This document shows, piece by piece, positions 1 through 7,242 of a stretch of DNA of 64,000 nt. The stretch comes from Burkholderiales bacterium. Its GTDB lineage: Bacteria > Pseudomonadota > Gammaproteobacteria > Burkholderiales > Burkholderiaceae_F. The translations under genes were made by a program, and so were the position numbers. Under the pieces are notes generated by a model. That model searched no databases. It saw nothing but the letters and a program-made list of their open reading frames with translations, and had not been told where the DNA came from. The first letter of the stretch is position 1. Every line of letters begins with the position of its first letter. Location: NCBI GenBank assembly GCA_016716275.1, contig JADJWR010000003.1:558001-622000 (forward strand), given 5' to 3'.

Positions 1-1
1 C

Positions 2-436
2 GAAGAGTGGCTCGGCCCGACCCCGAGACCCCGATTGACGATCAGCGACTGCAAGGTCTGCCTCGACGCCGAGGTGTCACGCGGCGCCACGCCCGGCGCG
101 AGGAAGCCCGCTGAGGCAGACGACCAGATCGCCGGAAGGTGGGACTGCATCACACGCGGCAGTTCGCCATTGGGCGGTGGAACGAGCGAATGGTGGATCA
201 CGTTTACCGCGCAGGGTGGTGGCGTCTACGTCGGCGCGGCACAGGACCCCCGCGGCGGCGCGCCGGACAACTACCGGGCGACTTTCGACGCGCGGTCGGG
301 GACGCTGCGCTTCGAGGACAAGGGTTGGCACGAAAGCCTGGGCACGTGGCAGGTTCGCGGCAGCGCGATGAACGGGCGCCAGAGCCATGGCCTCGGAATC
401 ACCGAGGAGTATGAGTGCCGTAAGACCAGAAGCTGA
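2..436 (+). CDS. Hypothetical protein, 5'-truncated by the window edge
   Basis: The reading frame is open from the first bases of the window to a TGA at 434-436, so the start codon lies outside; a TTG at 35 is only an internal candidate. The visible 144 residues end in a compact domain beginning near IAGRWDC, with many Gly, Trp and aromatic residues and two cysteines (in RWDC and EYEC) that could pair. This looks like a small beta-rich exported domain, but I do not recognise a family. The next two genes on the same strand are also small exported proteins, so the three may be a loose group. No function is proposed. Confidence 0.5.
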   Translation, partial: EEWLGPTPRPRLTISDCKVCLDAEVSRGATPGARKPAEADDQIAGRWDCITRGSSPLGGGTSEWWITFTAQGGGVYVGAAQDPRGGAPDNYRATFDARSGTLRFEDKGWHESLGTWQVRGSAMNGRQSHGLGITEEYECRKTRS

Positions 437-593
437 CACTCCGACGGTACTAGCCGGTCCTCACCGCCGAACCAGATCGCTTCGCCTGCTTGTAGGGCCG
501 CCGGCGCTGGTTCGTGCGTGGGGCAAGCGCTGCTCACAGCGATGGCCACTTGTTGCGGCCGCCCGATCCATCACTCACCAATCGGAGCTAGAG

Positions 594-1127
594 ATGAGAC
601 GGCTATGGTTCAGGGAAGTCGGTCTCGGCTATGCGGTGGTCTCCCTCGTTCTGTCGTCGGCGGCACAGGGCGTCGACATCAAGTCCGTGTGCTTCAACTA
701 TGTGGCGAGCTGTCAGGCTGCGCAGCGCGCCATGGCGCACCCGGCGCTGGCCGCCGGTGCAGCCGAAAGCTATGAGCAGTGCAAGTCTTGGGAGCGGCGC
801 GCGAGAGCGCAGGGTTTCGACGACGCGCGCTGCGGCACGCTGTTGTACGGGCAGCCTAAGAACCTTGCGGTTAGAGAGCCGCCGGGCTACCGCGGTCAGG
901 GCATTGAGCCAGCGCCGCCGTCGCGGCCGGGAACGGTCTGGATCGACGCACGTCCTTCGGCGCCCGGAGGGCGGGCCGATGCCCCACGGGCGAAACCGGG
1001 AGTTGCCAGTGGCCCGGGAGCTTCCTCCTCGCAGCAGCCGGGGCGGTGGGCGTGCGACAAGGAGACCGCCTGCTCGGGCGAGGATCACGCGTGCCGGGAG
1101 GCGGTTCGGCGGCAGTGCGGCCGATGA
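594..1127 (+). CDS. Small cysteine-rich exported protein, unknown function
   Basis: 177 residues. The ATG at 594 is preceded by GGAG about 8 bases upstream and opens a signal-peptide-like stretch (RR, then hydrophobic VGLGYAVVSLVLSSAAQG). A longer in-frame start at 387 would put an Arg-rich tail before the signal and is unlikely. The mature part has Cys in CFNYVASC, EQCKSW, ARCG and a C-terminal cluster (WACDKETACSGEDHAC, RRQCGR), separated by a Pro/Gly/Ala-rich linker at about residues 85-145. An even number of cysteines would suit disulfides in the periplasm. I do not recognise the family. Confidence 0.5.
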   Translation: MRRLWFREVGLGYAVVSLVLSSAAQGVDIKSVCFNYVASCQAAQRAMAHPALAAGAAESYEQCKSWERRARAQGFDDARCGTLLYGQPKNLAVREPPGYRGQGIEPAPPSRPGTVWIDARPSAPGGRADAPRAKPGVASGPGASSSQQPGRWACDKETACSGEDHACREAVRRQCGR

Positions 1128-1218
1128 ACGCACCGGCTCAGCGCAGTGTGCCTCCCAGGCCTGCCTTGCCGAGTGCAACCGCCTCGTTTGAAGTTGACCC
1201 GCTGGGCGACCGGATTCC

Positions 1219-1659
1219 GTGAGATCCGCGCCGCTGCTCATCGTTGCCGGTTTCGGAGCGTCGCTGCATCCGGTGAGCGCCGGTGACAACGTCCTCATCG
1301 GCACGGCGTGGCAGTTGGAGGCGCCATCGAACGCCTCGGTGCAGGCGGAGCGCCGCGAGACGCTGGCATTTCCGCAGCCCGACCGGGCTGCGGGGCGAAC
1401 CGCGTGCAACGGATTCGTCGCCGAGGCGCGGGTTTCTGGCGAACGGCTGAGCATCCGCATCGTTTCCACCACACAGATGGCATGCACCCCGCCGCGGGAT
1501 GTGCATGAGGCGCGGTATCTGGAAGCACTCAGTGCGGCGCAGCGCTTCGCCGTCGAAGGCGACACGCTGCGGATCTACGTGCGAGGGGAGGAACCGGTGC
1601 TTCGCTTTAGCCGCTTACGCGAGTCGCCTGCGGATGCGCACGGACGAGACGGCAAGTAG
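1219..1659 (+). CDS. Exported META (HslJ-like) domain protein
   Basis: 146 residues from a GTG at 1219, with a short hydrophobic N-terminus (LLIVAGFGASLHPVSA) that reads as a signal peptide. The body fits the META/DUF306 domain: a start like GTAWQLEA, a middle segment RTACNGFVAEARVSG with the family's typical C-N-x-hydrophobic turn, then TTQMACTPP and a C-terminal strand with LRIYVRGEEPVLRF. META proteins are small beta-rich envelope proteins linked to heat and novobiocin resistance in E. coli HslJ, but their molecular role is unknown. The RBS is weak, so the start is uncertain by a few codons. Confidence 0.65.
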   Translation: MRSAPLLIVAGFGASLHPVSAGDNVLIGTAWQLEAPSNASVQAERRETLAFPQPDRAAGRTACNGFVAEARVSGERLSIRIVSTTQMACTPPRDVHEARYLEALSAAQRFAVEGDTLRIYVRGEEPVLRFSRLRESPADAHGRDGK

Positions 1660-1830
1660 CGACAGCAACGTCAACCGGTAGGGCAATGCGGCCGACTTGC
1701 CGTGTTCGCCGCCGCGCGGACATGCTGCCTTCGCCGGCGACGAGATCGACTGGATCCAGCCGATCGTCGACTGGGTACACGGAAGGTGACGCGCCGCGCT
1801 GCACCCGCCGCGCCGCGTGGCCGGCGCGGG

Positions 1831-1858
1831 TTGACAGGCCGCTGTGTTCGAATAAGAT
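1831..1858 (+). promoter_or_regulatory. Predicted sigma-70 promoter of the nnrS operon
   Basis: A perfect TTGACA lies at 1831-1836 and a TAAGAT at 1853-1858, with 16 bp between them, in otherwise GC-rich DNA. The -10 element runs into the NsrR-type palindrome (1854-1876), so a bound repressor would block RNA polymerase. The first gene downstream starts at 1932. Confidence 0.6.
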
Positions 1859-1876
1859 ATAAGCAGAATATATCTT
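1854..1876 (+). promoter_or_regulatory. NsrR-type operator, 23-bp palindrome
   Basis: The site has arms AAGATATA (1854-1861) and TATATCTT (1869-1876), perfect inverted repeats around a 7-bp centre. The 23-bp length and the AAGAT...ATCTT ends match the known NsrR site, whose E. coli and Neisseria forms begin AAGATGCAT and end ATGCATCTT. It covers the -10/start region of the promoter before nnrS-fdxA-nsrR. The third gene of that operon encodes an NsrR-like protein, so nitric-oxide-relieved autorepression is the simple reading. Confidence 0.75.
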
Positions 1877-1931
1877 TAAGCCGTGACGGCCGGCAGCGTT
1901 CTTCGCCGCCGCGCCGGCTGGCCGCCGAACC

Positions 1932-3149
1932 ATGCAACCGCTGCTGCAACTGCACGAACCGCGCCCGGCGGCACCGCCGGCGCCCGACCTGCGGGCCTTC
2001 CTGAGCCTCGGCTTCCGGCCGCTGTACCTGGCCGGCGCGGCCTGGGCGGCGGCTTCGGTCGCGGTCTGGATCTTCGCGCCGCAGTGGCTGCAGCCGCCGC
2101 TGGCCGGCGTGGCCTGGCACGCGCACGAGATGCTGTGGGGCTTCGTCGCCACCATCGCCGTCGGCTTCCTGTTGACCGCCGGCGCCGCCTGGACCGGCTT
2201 CAACCCGCTGCAGGGCGGGCCGCTGGCCCTCGCCGGCGTGCTGTGGCTGCTGGCGCGGCTTGGCTTTCTGGTGGGCGGCACGGCGGGCTTCGCCGTCGCT
2301 GCGGCGGCGGAACTGGCGTTGTTCTTGCTCGCCGCGGTGGCGATGGCGCGGGTGGTGATCCGCTCGCGCAACCGGCGCAACTACGGCGTGCCGGTGCTGA
2401 TGCTGGCGCTGGCCGCCGCCGACGCGGCGTTCCTCGCCGCCGCCTACGCCGGCGACGCGCGGCTGATGCAGTTCTTCGAAGGCGGCTTGCTGGTGATGGC
2501 GGTCATCGCGCTGCTGATCGCCCGCCGCGTGATCCCGTTCTTCGCCATGCGCGCGGTGCCCGGCTTGCAGATCCCGATGCACGTTCGCAGCGGCCAGGCG
2601 CAGGTGGCCGCCGGCGTCGTGGCGGTGACTGCGCTTCTGCTGGGCCAGCGCTGGCTGCAGGCCGGCGCGCTGGCGGCGGCGGGCGTGCTGGCGCTGGCGC
2701 AGGTGCTGGCTTGGCGGCCGCTGGCGGTGCGGCACAAGCCGCTGCTGTGGATCCTGTATGCGGGCTATGCGGGTCTCGGCCTCGGCCTGCTGGCGGCCGC
2801 GGTGCAGGCGGCCGGGGTCGAACTGCGCAGCGCTGTGCACGTGCACCTGATCGCGATGGCCGGCTTCTCGGTGCTGATCATCGGCATGGTCACGCGTACC
2901 GCGCTCGGCCATCTCGGCCGCGCGCTCGAGGTCGACCGCAGCATGGTCGCCAGCTATGCGCTGGTGCTCGCTGCCGTGGCGCTGCGGCTGGCCGCGCTGT
3001 GGCCGTCGGCGCTCAGCGCGGCGGCGCTGCAGGCTTCGGCGCTGGCCTGGATCGCCGCCTTCGGCCTGTACCTGTGGCGCTTTGCGCCGTGGCTGGTGCG
3101 CCCGCGCGCCGACGCCGCGCGGCCGGTCATCGCCGTGAGGCCGCAATGA
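1932..3149 (+). CDS. nnrS: NnrS family haem/copper membrane protein
   Basis: 405 residues, almost wholly hydrophobic with about 12 predicted membrane segments. It starts with the family hallmark FLSLGFRPLYLAGAAWA, followed by WHAHEMLWGF, whose histidines are metal-ligand candidates. NnrS proteins are haem- and copper-containing inner-membrane proteins induced by nitric oxide; they protect against nitrosative stress during denitrification. The gene is first in an operon behind an NsrR-type operator and overlaps the next gene (ferredoxin) by ATGA at 3146-3149. An earlier start is possible, but ATG 1932 gives the usual length. Confidence 0.9.
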   Translation: MQPLLQLHEPRPAAPPAPDLRAFLSLGFRPLYLAGAAWAAASVAVWIFAPQWLQPPLAGVAWHAHEMLWGFVATIAVGFLLTAGAAWTGFNPLQGGPLALAGVLWLLARLGFLVGGTAGFAVAAAAELALFLLAAVAMARVVIRSRNRRNYGVPVLMLALAAADAAFLAAAYAGDARLMQFFEGGLLVMAVIALLIARRVIPFFAMRAVPGLQIPMHVRSGQAQVAAGVVAVTALLLGQRWLQAGALAAAGVLALAQVLAWRPLAVRHKPLLWILYAGYAGLGLGLLAAAVQAAGVELRSAVHVHLIAMAGFSVLIIGMVTRTALGHLGRALEVDRSMVASYALVLAAVALRLAALWPSALSAAALQASALAWIAAFGLYLWRFAPWLVRPRADAARPVIAVRPQ

Positions 3150-3538
3150 CCTTCGTCGTCACCGAGTCCTGCATCAAGTGCAAGTACACCGACTGCGTCG
3201 ACGTCTGCCCGGTGGATGCCTTCCGCGAGGGCAGCAACATGCTGGTGATCGACCCCGACGATTGCATCGACTGCGCGGTGTGCGTGCCCGAGTGCCCGGT
3301 CAACGCCATCTACGCCGAGGAGGACGTGCCGGCCGACCAGCGCGATTTCATCGCCGAGAACGCGGCGCTGGCGACCAAGTGGCCGGTGATCGCCCGCATC
3401 AAGCCGGCGCCGGTCGACGCCGACCGGTGGGCCGAGGTGAAGGACAAGCGCGCGCTGCTCGACCGCCGCGGCCCGGCCGAGGCCGCCCCAGCGGAGCCGG
3501 CCGTCGCCGGCCGCCCGGGAGAGCCGCGATGCGACTGA
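3146..3538 (+). CDS. fdxA: 7Fe (3Fe-4S/4Fe-4S) ferredoxin, FdxA type
   Basis: 130 residues. The N-terminal 50 residues carry the Azotobacter FdI-type cysteine pattern: C9, C12, C17 and C21-P, then C40, C43, C46 and C50-P. The spacing C9-x7-C17 with C50 suits a [3Fe-4S] cluster, while C21, C40, C43 and C46 suit a [4Fe-4S] cluster. The remaining 80 residues include the conserved ATKWPVI segment and a low-complexity Ala/Pro tail. It should be a soluble low-potential electron carrier. Its start overlaps the nnrS stop and its end overlaps the nsrR start by 10 bases, so the three genes are translationally coupled. The partner enzyme is unknown. Confidence 0.9.
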   Translation: MTFVVTESCIKCKYTDCVDVCPVDAFREGSNMLVIDPDDCIDCAVCVPECPVNAIYAEEDVPADQRDFIAENAALATKWPVIARIKPAPVDADRWAEVKDKRALLDRRGPAEAAPAEPAVAGRPGEPRCD

Positions 3539-4023
3539 CGACGATGACCGACTACGCGCTGCGCCTGCTGATGTACCTGGCGCACCAGCCCGGTCGCCTG
3601 TGCACGATCGCCGAGGTCGCGCAGGCCTACGGCATCTCGCAGGCGCACCTGATGAAGATCACCCACCAGCTCGGCCTGGCCGGTTTCGTCGAGACGGTGC
3701 GCGGCAAGGGCGGCGGCATGCGGCTGGCGGCGGCGCCGGCGGCGATCAACCTCGGCGCGGTGGTGCGCGCGGTCGAGCCGGACTTCGCGCTGGTCGAATG
3801 CTTCGGTGCCGAGAATCGCTGCTCGCTGACGACCTACTGCCGGCTGGCCGGCGTGCTCGGCGGCGCGCTGTCGAGCTTCCTCGCCCACCTCGACCGCCAC
3901 ACGCTGTCCGACCTGGTGCCCGACGCGCCGGCGGCAGCGGCGGCCATGACGCTGAACCGGACGCCGCGCGCCGGCGCTGCCCGCGCGGCCGGCACCGCGA
4001 ACCGCCCCATGACCCGCAACTGA
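3529..4023 (+). CDS. nsrR: Rrf2-family nitric-oxide-sensing repressor NsrR
   Basis: 164 residues. The N-terminal winged helix begins MRLTTMTDYALRLLMYLA, with the recognition region around YGISQAHLMKITHQL and wing VRGKGGGMRL, all very close to E. coli NsrR. Three cysteines in VECFGAENRCSLTTYCRL (about residues 91-104) are the expected Fe-S ligands. Family knowledge: NO destroys the cluster and releases the repressor from its 23-bp palindrome. Such a palindrome sits at 1854-1876 before this operon. The C-terminal 25 residues (Ala/Arg-rich) extend past the usual NsrR end. The ATG at 3529 follows GGGAGAGCC and overlaps fdxA. Confidence 0.9.
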   Translation: MRLTTMTDYALRLLMYLAHQPGRLCTIAEVAQAYGISQAHLMKITHQLGLAGFVETVRGKGGGMRLAAAPAAINLGAVVRAVEPDFALVECFGAENRCSLTTYCRLAGVLGGALSSFLAHLDRHTLSDLVPDAPAAAAAMTLNRTPRAGAARAAGTANRPMTRN

Positions 4024-4046
4024 ACTCTCCGACGAAAGGAACGACG

Positions 4047-4304
4047 ATGGCACTGCCGCACCTGCACCTGACCCCCGAGGCGATCTATCCGTTCGACGCG
4101 CGCGGCATCGCCAAGCGCTTCCGCCACGCGGCGATCTTCGGCGCGCTCGATTCGCTGCGTCCCGGCGAGACGATGCGCTTCGCCAACGACCACGACCCGC
4201 TGCCGCTGCTCGAGCAGATCGCCGCCCGCTACGGAGAGAAGGTGTCGATCACCTACCGCCAGCGCGAGCCGGGCGCGATCGTCATCGATTTCGTTGTAGG
4301 CTGA
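4047..4304 (+). CDS. DUF2249 domain protein
   Basis: 85 residues, essentially one DUF2249 domain: FDARGIAKRFRHAAIFGALD, then a turn ETMRFANDHDPLPLLEQI and final strands ITYRQREPGAIVIDFVVG. The fold is SirA/TusA-like. These proteins are often found beside denitrification and NO-response genes, alone or fused to hemerythrin or cupredoxin domains, but their chemistry is not established. The conserved FxxxHDPxPL motif is intact. A clear RBS (GAAAGGA) lies 6 bases before ATG 4047. It sits 23 bp after nsrR on the same strand and is probably part of the same NsrR-controlled unit. Confidence 0.85.
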   Translation: MALPHLHLTPEAIYPFDARGIAKRFRHAAIFGALDSLRPGETMRFANDHDPLPLLEQIAARYGEKVSITYRQREPGAIVIDFVVG

Positions 4305-4363
4305 GCTTCGTCGACGCCGCGCGACAGACGTGTGCGCACGCGCCGGCTTCACCTGGCCTGTAG

Positions 4364-4804
4364 ATGCCGTCGTCTCCCGATCCCGACCTGACGCGCTCCG
4401 CACGCGAGCGACGAGACGCGCAACTCGCCCGAGGCGAGCGGCCGCGGTTCCTCGATCTGCGTCAGCTGTCGTTCCCACCCGGCGCCATCGCCTCGATCGG
4501 GCACCGAGCGAGCGGCCTGCTGCTGGCGCTGGCCACGCCGGCTGCGGCATGGACGCTCTGGCTGTCGGTGAGCAGTGCGGCAGGCTTTGCCGAGGTGGCG
4601 GCCTGGGCGCGACGTCTTCCAGTGCGCCTGGCGCTGGCGCTGCTGCTGGCGGCACTCGCCTTCCACCTGCTCGCCGGCCTGCGCCATCTGCTGCTGGACA
4701 TCGGCGTCGGCGCGTCGCTGCGTGCGGCGCGTGCCAGCGCCCGGGTCACTCTGGCCGCCGCCGGCGTGGCGCTGCTGGCTGGGGGCGTCTGGATGCTGCG
4801 ATGA
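4364..4804 (+). CDS. sdhC: Succinate dehydrogenase cytochrome b subunit, SdhC-like
   Basis: 146 residues with three membrane segments (about 49-70, 88-107 and 120-143) after a polar 35-residue leader. Family signatures are SIGHRASG (Ser44, His47, Arg48, equivalent to the quinone-site Ser27/Arg31 of E. coli SdhC) and HLLAGLRHLLLDIG (His101 and His108; one is the probable haem b ligand). It should anchor an SDH/fumarate-reductase-type complex in the inner membrane. The stop overlaps sdhD by ATGA. The N-terminal leader is longer than usual. No flavoprotein gene (sdhA) follows, which is unusual. Confidence 0.8.
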   Translation: MPSSPDPDLTRSARERRDAQLARGERPRFLDLRQLSFPPGAIASIGHRASGLLLALATPAAAWTLWLSVSSAAGFAEVAAWARRLPVRLALALLLAALAFHLLAGLRHLLLDIGVGASLRAARASARVTLAAAGVALLAGGVWMLR

Positions 4805-5139
4805 GGCTGCTGAGCGGGCTGCGTGCCTGGACCGTGCAGCGTCTTTCGGCGCTGCTGCTGACGCCGCTCGTGCTGTGGATGGGCGGCCGCCTGCTGTACG
4901 CGCCGCCGGTCGACCATGCGCAGTGGCGTGCGCTGCTGGCGGATCCGGCAGCCAACGTGGCGGTCGCCGGCTTGTTCGCGGCGCTCATCGCCCATGCATG
5001 GGTCGGTCTGCGCGACGTCGTGCTCGACTACGTGCACGCTCGGGTGCTGCGGGCGGCGCTGCTCGGCGCCGTCGCCGTCGGGCTGGCGGCTACCGGTACG
5101 GTCGCGGCGCTGGCACTGGTCGTGGCGCAGGCACGCTGA
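4801..5139 (+). CDS. sdhD: Succinate dehydrogenase membrane anchor, SdhD-like
   Basis: 112 residues with three hydrophobic segments. The start, with WTVQRLSALLLTPLVLW, is typical of SdhD. His65 and the Asp76-Tyr77 pair in HAWVGLRDVVLDYVH correspond to E. coli SdhD His71 (haem b ligand) and Asp82-Tyr83 (quinone site). With SdhC it would form the haem b/ubiquinone module. ATG 4801 overlaps the sdhC stop. sdhB starts 10 bases after the stop, so the normal sdhCDAB order is broken here by the lack of sdhA. Confidence 0.8.
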   Translation: MRLLSGLRAWTVQRLSALLLTPLVLWMGGRLLYAPPVDHAQWRALLADPAANVAVAGLFAALIAHAWVGLRDVVLDYVHARVLRAALLGAVAVGLAATGTVAALALVVAQAR

Positions 5140-5149
5140 GGCGGGTCGC

Positions 5150-5845
5150 TTGAAGTTCGCCATCTATCGCTTCCATCCCGAGCGCGACGCGCGTCCGCGC
5201 ATGCAGGACGTCGAGATCGATCCGGCACCGACCGACCACATGCTGCTCGACCTTCTTCTGCGCCTGCGGACGATCGACGACAGCCTTGCGTTCCGCCGCT
5301 CCTGCCGTGAAGGCGTGTGCGGCTCCGACGCGATGAACATCAACGGACGCAACGGGCTGGCCTGCGTCACGCCGCTGTCCGGACTGAAGGAACCGGTCGT
5401 GCTGCGGCCGCTGCCCGGCTTCCCGGTGGTGCGCGACCTGATCGTCGACATGACGCAGTTCTTCGCCCACTACCACTCGGTGCGACCGTACCTGGTCAAC
5501 GACGAGCCGGCGCCGGAGCGCGAACGGCTGCAGAGCCCGGCCGAGCGCGCGCAGCTCGACGGACTGTACGAGTGCATCATGTGCGCCTGCTGCAGCGCCT
5601 TCTGCCCGCCTTACTGGTGGAACCCGGACAAGTACATCGGTCCGGCGGGGCTGCTGCAGGCCTACCGTTTCATCGCCGACAGCCGCGACCGGGCCACCGG
5701 TGAGCGGCTCGACTTCCTCGACGACGTATACCGGCTGTACCGCTGCCGCACGATCATGAACTGCACCGAGGTCTGCCCGAAGGGGCTGAGTCCGTCGCGA
5801 GCGATCGAGCGAATCCGCACCCGCCTGCTCGGCGAGGCGTTCTGA
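5150..5845 (+). CDS. sdhB: Succinate dehydrogenase iron-sulfur subunit, SdhB-like
   Basis: 231 residues from a TTG at 5150 preceded by GAGG; the N-terminus KFAIYRFHPE aligns with SdhB. The [2Fe-2S] ligands are C52, C57 and C72, with Asp60 in CREGVCGSDA as in E. coli. The other clusters use YECIMCACCSAFCP (C142, C145, C148, C152) and CRTIMNCTEVCPKGLSP (C199, C205, C209). All cluster ligands are therefore present and the protein should be functional. Length is normal. It must work with a flavoprotein encoded elsewhere, because no sdhA lies here. Confidence 0.85.
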   Translation: MKFAIYRFHPERDARPRMQDVEIDPAPTDHMLLDLLLRLRTIDDSLAFRRSCREGVCGSDAMNINGRNGLACVTPLSGLKEPVVLRPLPGFPVVRDLIVDMTQFFAHYHSVRPYLVNDEPAPERERLQSPAERAQLDGLYECIMCACCSAFCPPYWWNPDKYIGPAGLLQAYRFIADSRDRATGERLDFLDDVYRLYRCRTIMNCTEVCPKGLSPSRAIERIRTRLLGEAF

Positions 5846-5882
5846 GCCGGCGACCCGATCCTGCACAGCCGGGGATATCGGG

Positions 5883-6086
5883 GTGACGGCAGAAGGCGCA
5901 CGCATCGAATTCCTGCTTGCCCGCGACGGCCGCCCGGCGACGGTTGCGTGGGTCAGGCGCACGCTGTCGATCTACCGCGAGGCGCTGCGCAGCGGCTACG
6001 GTGCTGCCTACCGGCGGCAGCTGGTCGAGTCGTGCTGCGATTTCCGCCGCTGGCTGCGGTCACAGCCCGGTGCTGCGGTCGGCTGA
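5883..6086 (+). CDS. Small hypothetical protein after sdhB
   Basis: 67 residues from a GTG at 5883, 37 bp after sdhB on the same strand. The protein is Arg-rich with helix-forming stretches (VAWVRRTLSIYREALRSG, CCDFRRWLRSQPG). It is not SdhE: it lacks the RGxxE motif of that flavinylation factor, although the position after sdhB is where sdhE often lies. Composition resembles coding DNA, but evidence is limited to frame and context. It converges with the cupin gene, 35 bp away. Confidence 0.45.
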   Translation: MTAEGARIEFLLARDGRPATVAWVRRTLSIYREALRSGYGAAYRRQLVESCCDFRRWLRSQPGAAVG

Positions 6087-6121
6087 ACACGGCCCGCCGG
6101 CATCGGCGGTATATCGAGCGG

Positions 6122-6472
6122 CTAGAGGCGTTCCGCGACGGCTCCGTGCCCGAGCAGGATCGTCAGCAGCAGCGACGAATCGGCACGCGCGTGCAGCGCG
6201 TGAGGCTCGCCGCCGGCAAGGTAGATGAGATCTCCGGGCCGAAGGACACGCACCGAGCCGCGCGCAGTGAACTCGATCTCGCCCTCGATGCACTGCACGG
6301 TGATCTCGCCCGGCACGCGGTGCTCGCGCAGGTTCGAGCCGGCGCGCAGCACGAGCCGGTTGACTTCGAGCGCGTCGCTCTTGATCAAGGTCTCCGACCG
6401 CGACGCGGCCAGCCGTTCGCCGAGCGGCATCACCGAAATCACGTCGCCCGATTCCGCATGCTTCAAGGCCAT
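6122..6472 (-). CDS. Small cupin-domain protein
   Basis: 116 residues, a single cupin beta-barrel. Motif 1 is degenerate (NLREHRVPGEITVQCIEGE: one His and Glu) and motif 2 is PGDLIYLAGGEPHALHA, with His91 and His94 as possible metal ligands. Such single cupins may bind a metal or a small molecule; no reaction can be assigned. ATG 6472 has AGGTG upstream. It lies 59 bp after the carbonic anhydrase gene and is the last leftward gene of the nar cluster, so it is likely co-transcribed with it. Confidence 0.75.
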   Translation of the reverse strand: MALKHAESGDVISVMPLGERLAASRSETLIKSDALEVNRLVLRAGSNLREHRVPGEITVQCIEGEIEFTARGSVRVLRPGDLIYLAGGEPHALHARADSSLLLTILLGHGAVAERL

Positions 6473-6531
6473 CGACACCTCCGTGGGCGGGATATGCCGG
6501 GATCCTAGCGCCACCGGCATGCGCCAGGCGT

Positions 6532-7224
6532 TCATGCGCCGGAGCCGAACCGTGCCCAGTGACCGGCGTCGATCTCCGTCGGGGTCGCGGCGGCCGGCGC
6601 GGCGAGCGCCTGCCGCTGCAGCGGCTCGAAGCGGCCGCTGTCGGCATCGAGCACCAGCACCTGGCCGTCCTCGATCACGTAGTACCAGCCGTGCAGGAAG
6701 AGCTTCCCCTCCTGCACGTGGCGCGCCACCATCGGGTAGCTCATCAGCCGCTCGAGCTGGATGACGATCGAGCGCTGCTCGACGCGGCGCAGTTCGCCGG
6801 GCGAGCCGCCGTCGGGCAGCGCGGCGCCGCGGGCCAGTTCGAGCCAGGCGCGCAGGTGCGTGGCCTCCGGCGGCGGCTCGTCGTACAGGCCGCGGATGGC
6901 GCCGCAGTGGCTGTGGCCGCAGACGATGATGTTCTGCACCTTCAGCTGCAGCACCGCGAACTCGATCGCCGCGGCGGTGCCGTGAAAACCCGCCGACATG
7001 TCCCATGGCGGCACCAGGTTGCCGACGTTGCGGGCGATGAAAAGCTCCCCCGGCCCGCAGTCCATCAGCGCGTAAGGCACGATGCGCGAGTCGGAGCAGC
7101 CGATGAACAGCGTCTTCGGATGCTGGCCTTCTTCGACCAGCCGGCGATAGCTCTTCTCGTAGCGCGGGAAGAACTGCTTCTCGAAGCGCGACAGCCGCAG
7201 CAGCAGTTCGTTGCGCTCCGGCAT
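6532..7224 (-). CDS. can: Beta-class carbonic anhydrase
   Basis: 230 residues. The zinc site is complete: C43 in IGCSDSR with the Asp45-Arg47 dyad, then H104 and C107 in CGHSHCGA. The fold signature FIARNVGNLVPP is present. It catalyses CO2 + H2O to bicarbonate + H+ in the cytoplasm. Length and order match bacterial type-I beta-CAs. It lies 18 bp downstream of ppiC in the narK1...narI transcript, so it may supply bicarbonate or buffer pH when cells respire nitrate at high CO2; that role is inference. The symbol follows E. coli usage. Confidence 0.9.
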   Translation of the reverse strand: MPERNELLLRLSRFEKQFFPRYEKSYRRLVEEGQHPKTLFIGCSDSRIVPYALMDCGPGELFIARNVGNLVPPWDMSAGFHGTAAAIEFAVLQLKVQNIIVCGHSHCGAIRGLYDEPPPEATHLRAWLELARGAALPDGGSPGELRRVEQRSIVIQLERLMSYPMVARHVQEGKLFLHGWYYVIEDGQVLVLDADSGRFEPLQRQALAAPAAATPTEIDAGHWARFGSGA

Positions 7225-7242
7225 CGCCTCGCCCCAGGCGGC

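Noticed and set aside
1671..3146. 491-codon frame on the minus strand opposite nnrS
   Set aside because: Arg/Gln/His-rich shadow translation; NnrS on the plus strand is clear.
5883..6086. Call of sdhE for the ORF after sdhB
   Set aside because: The RGxxE motif and size pattern of SdhE are absent, so it is left hypothetical.
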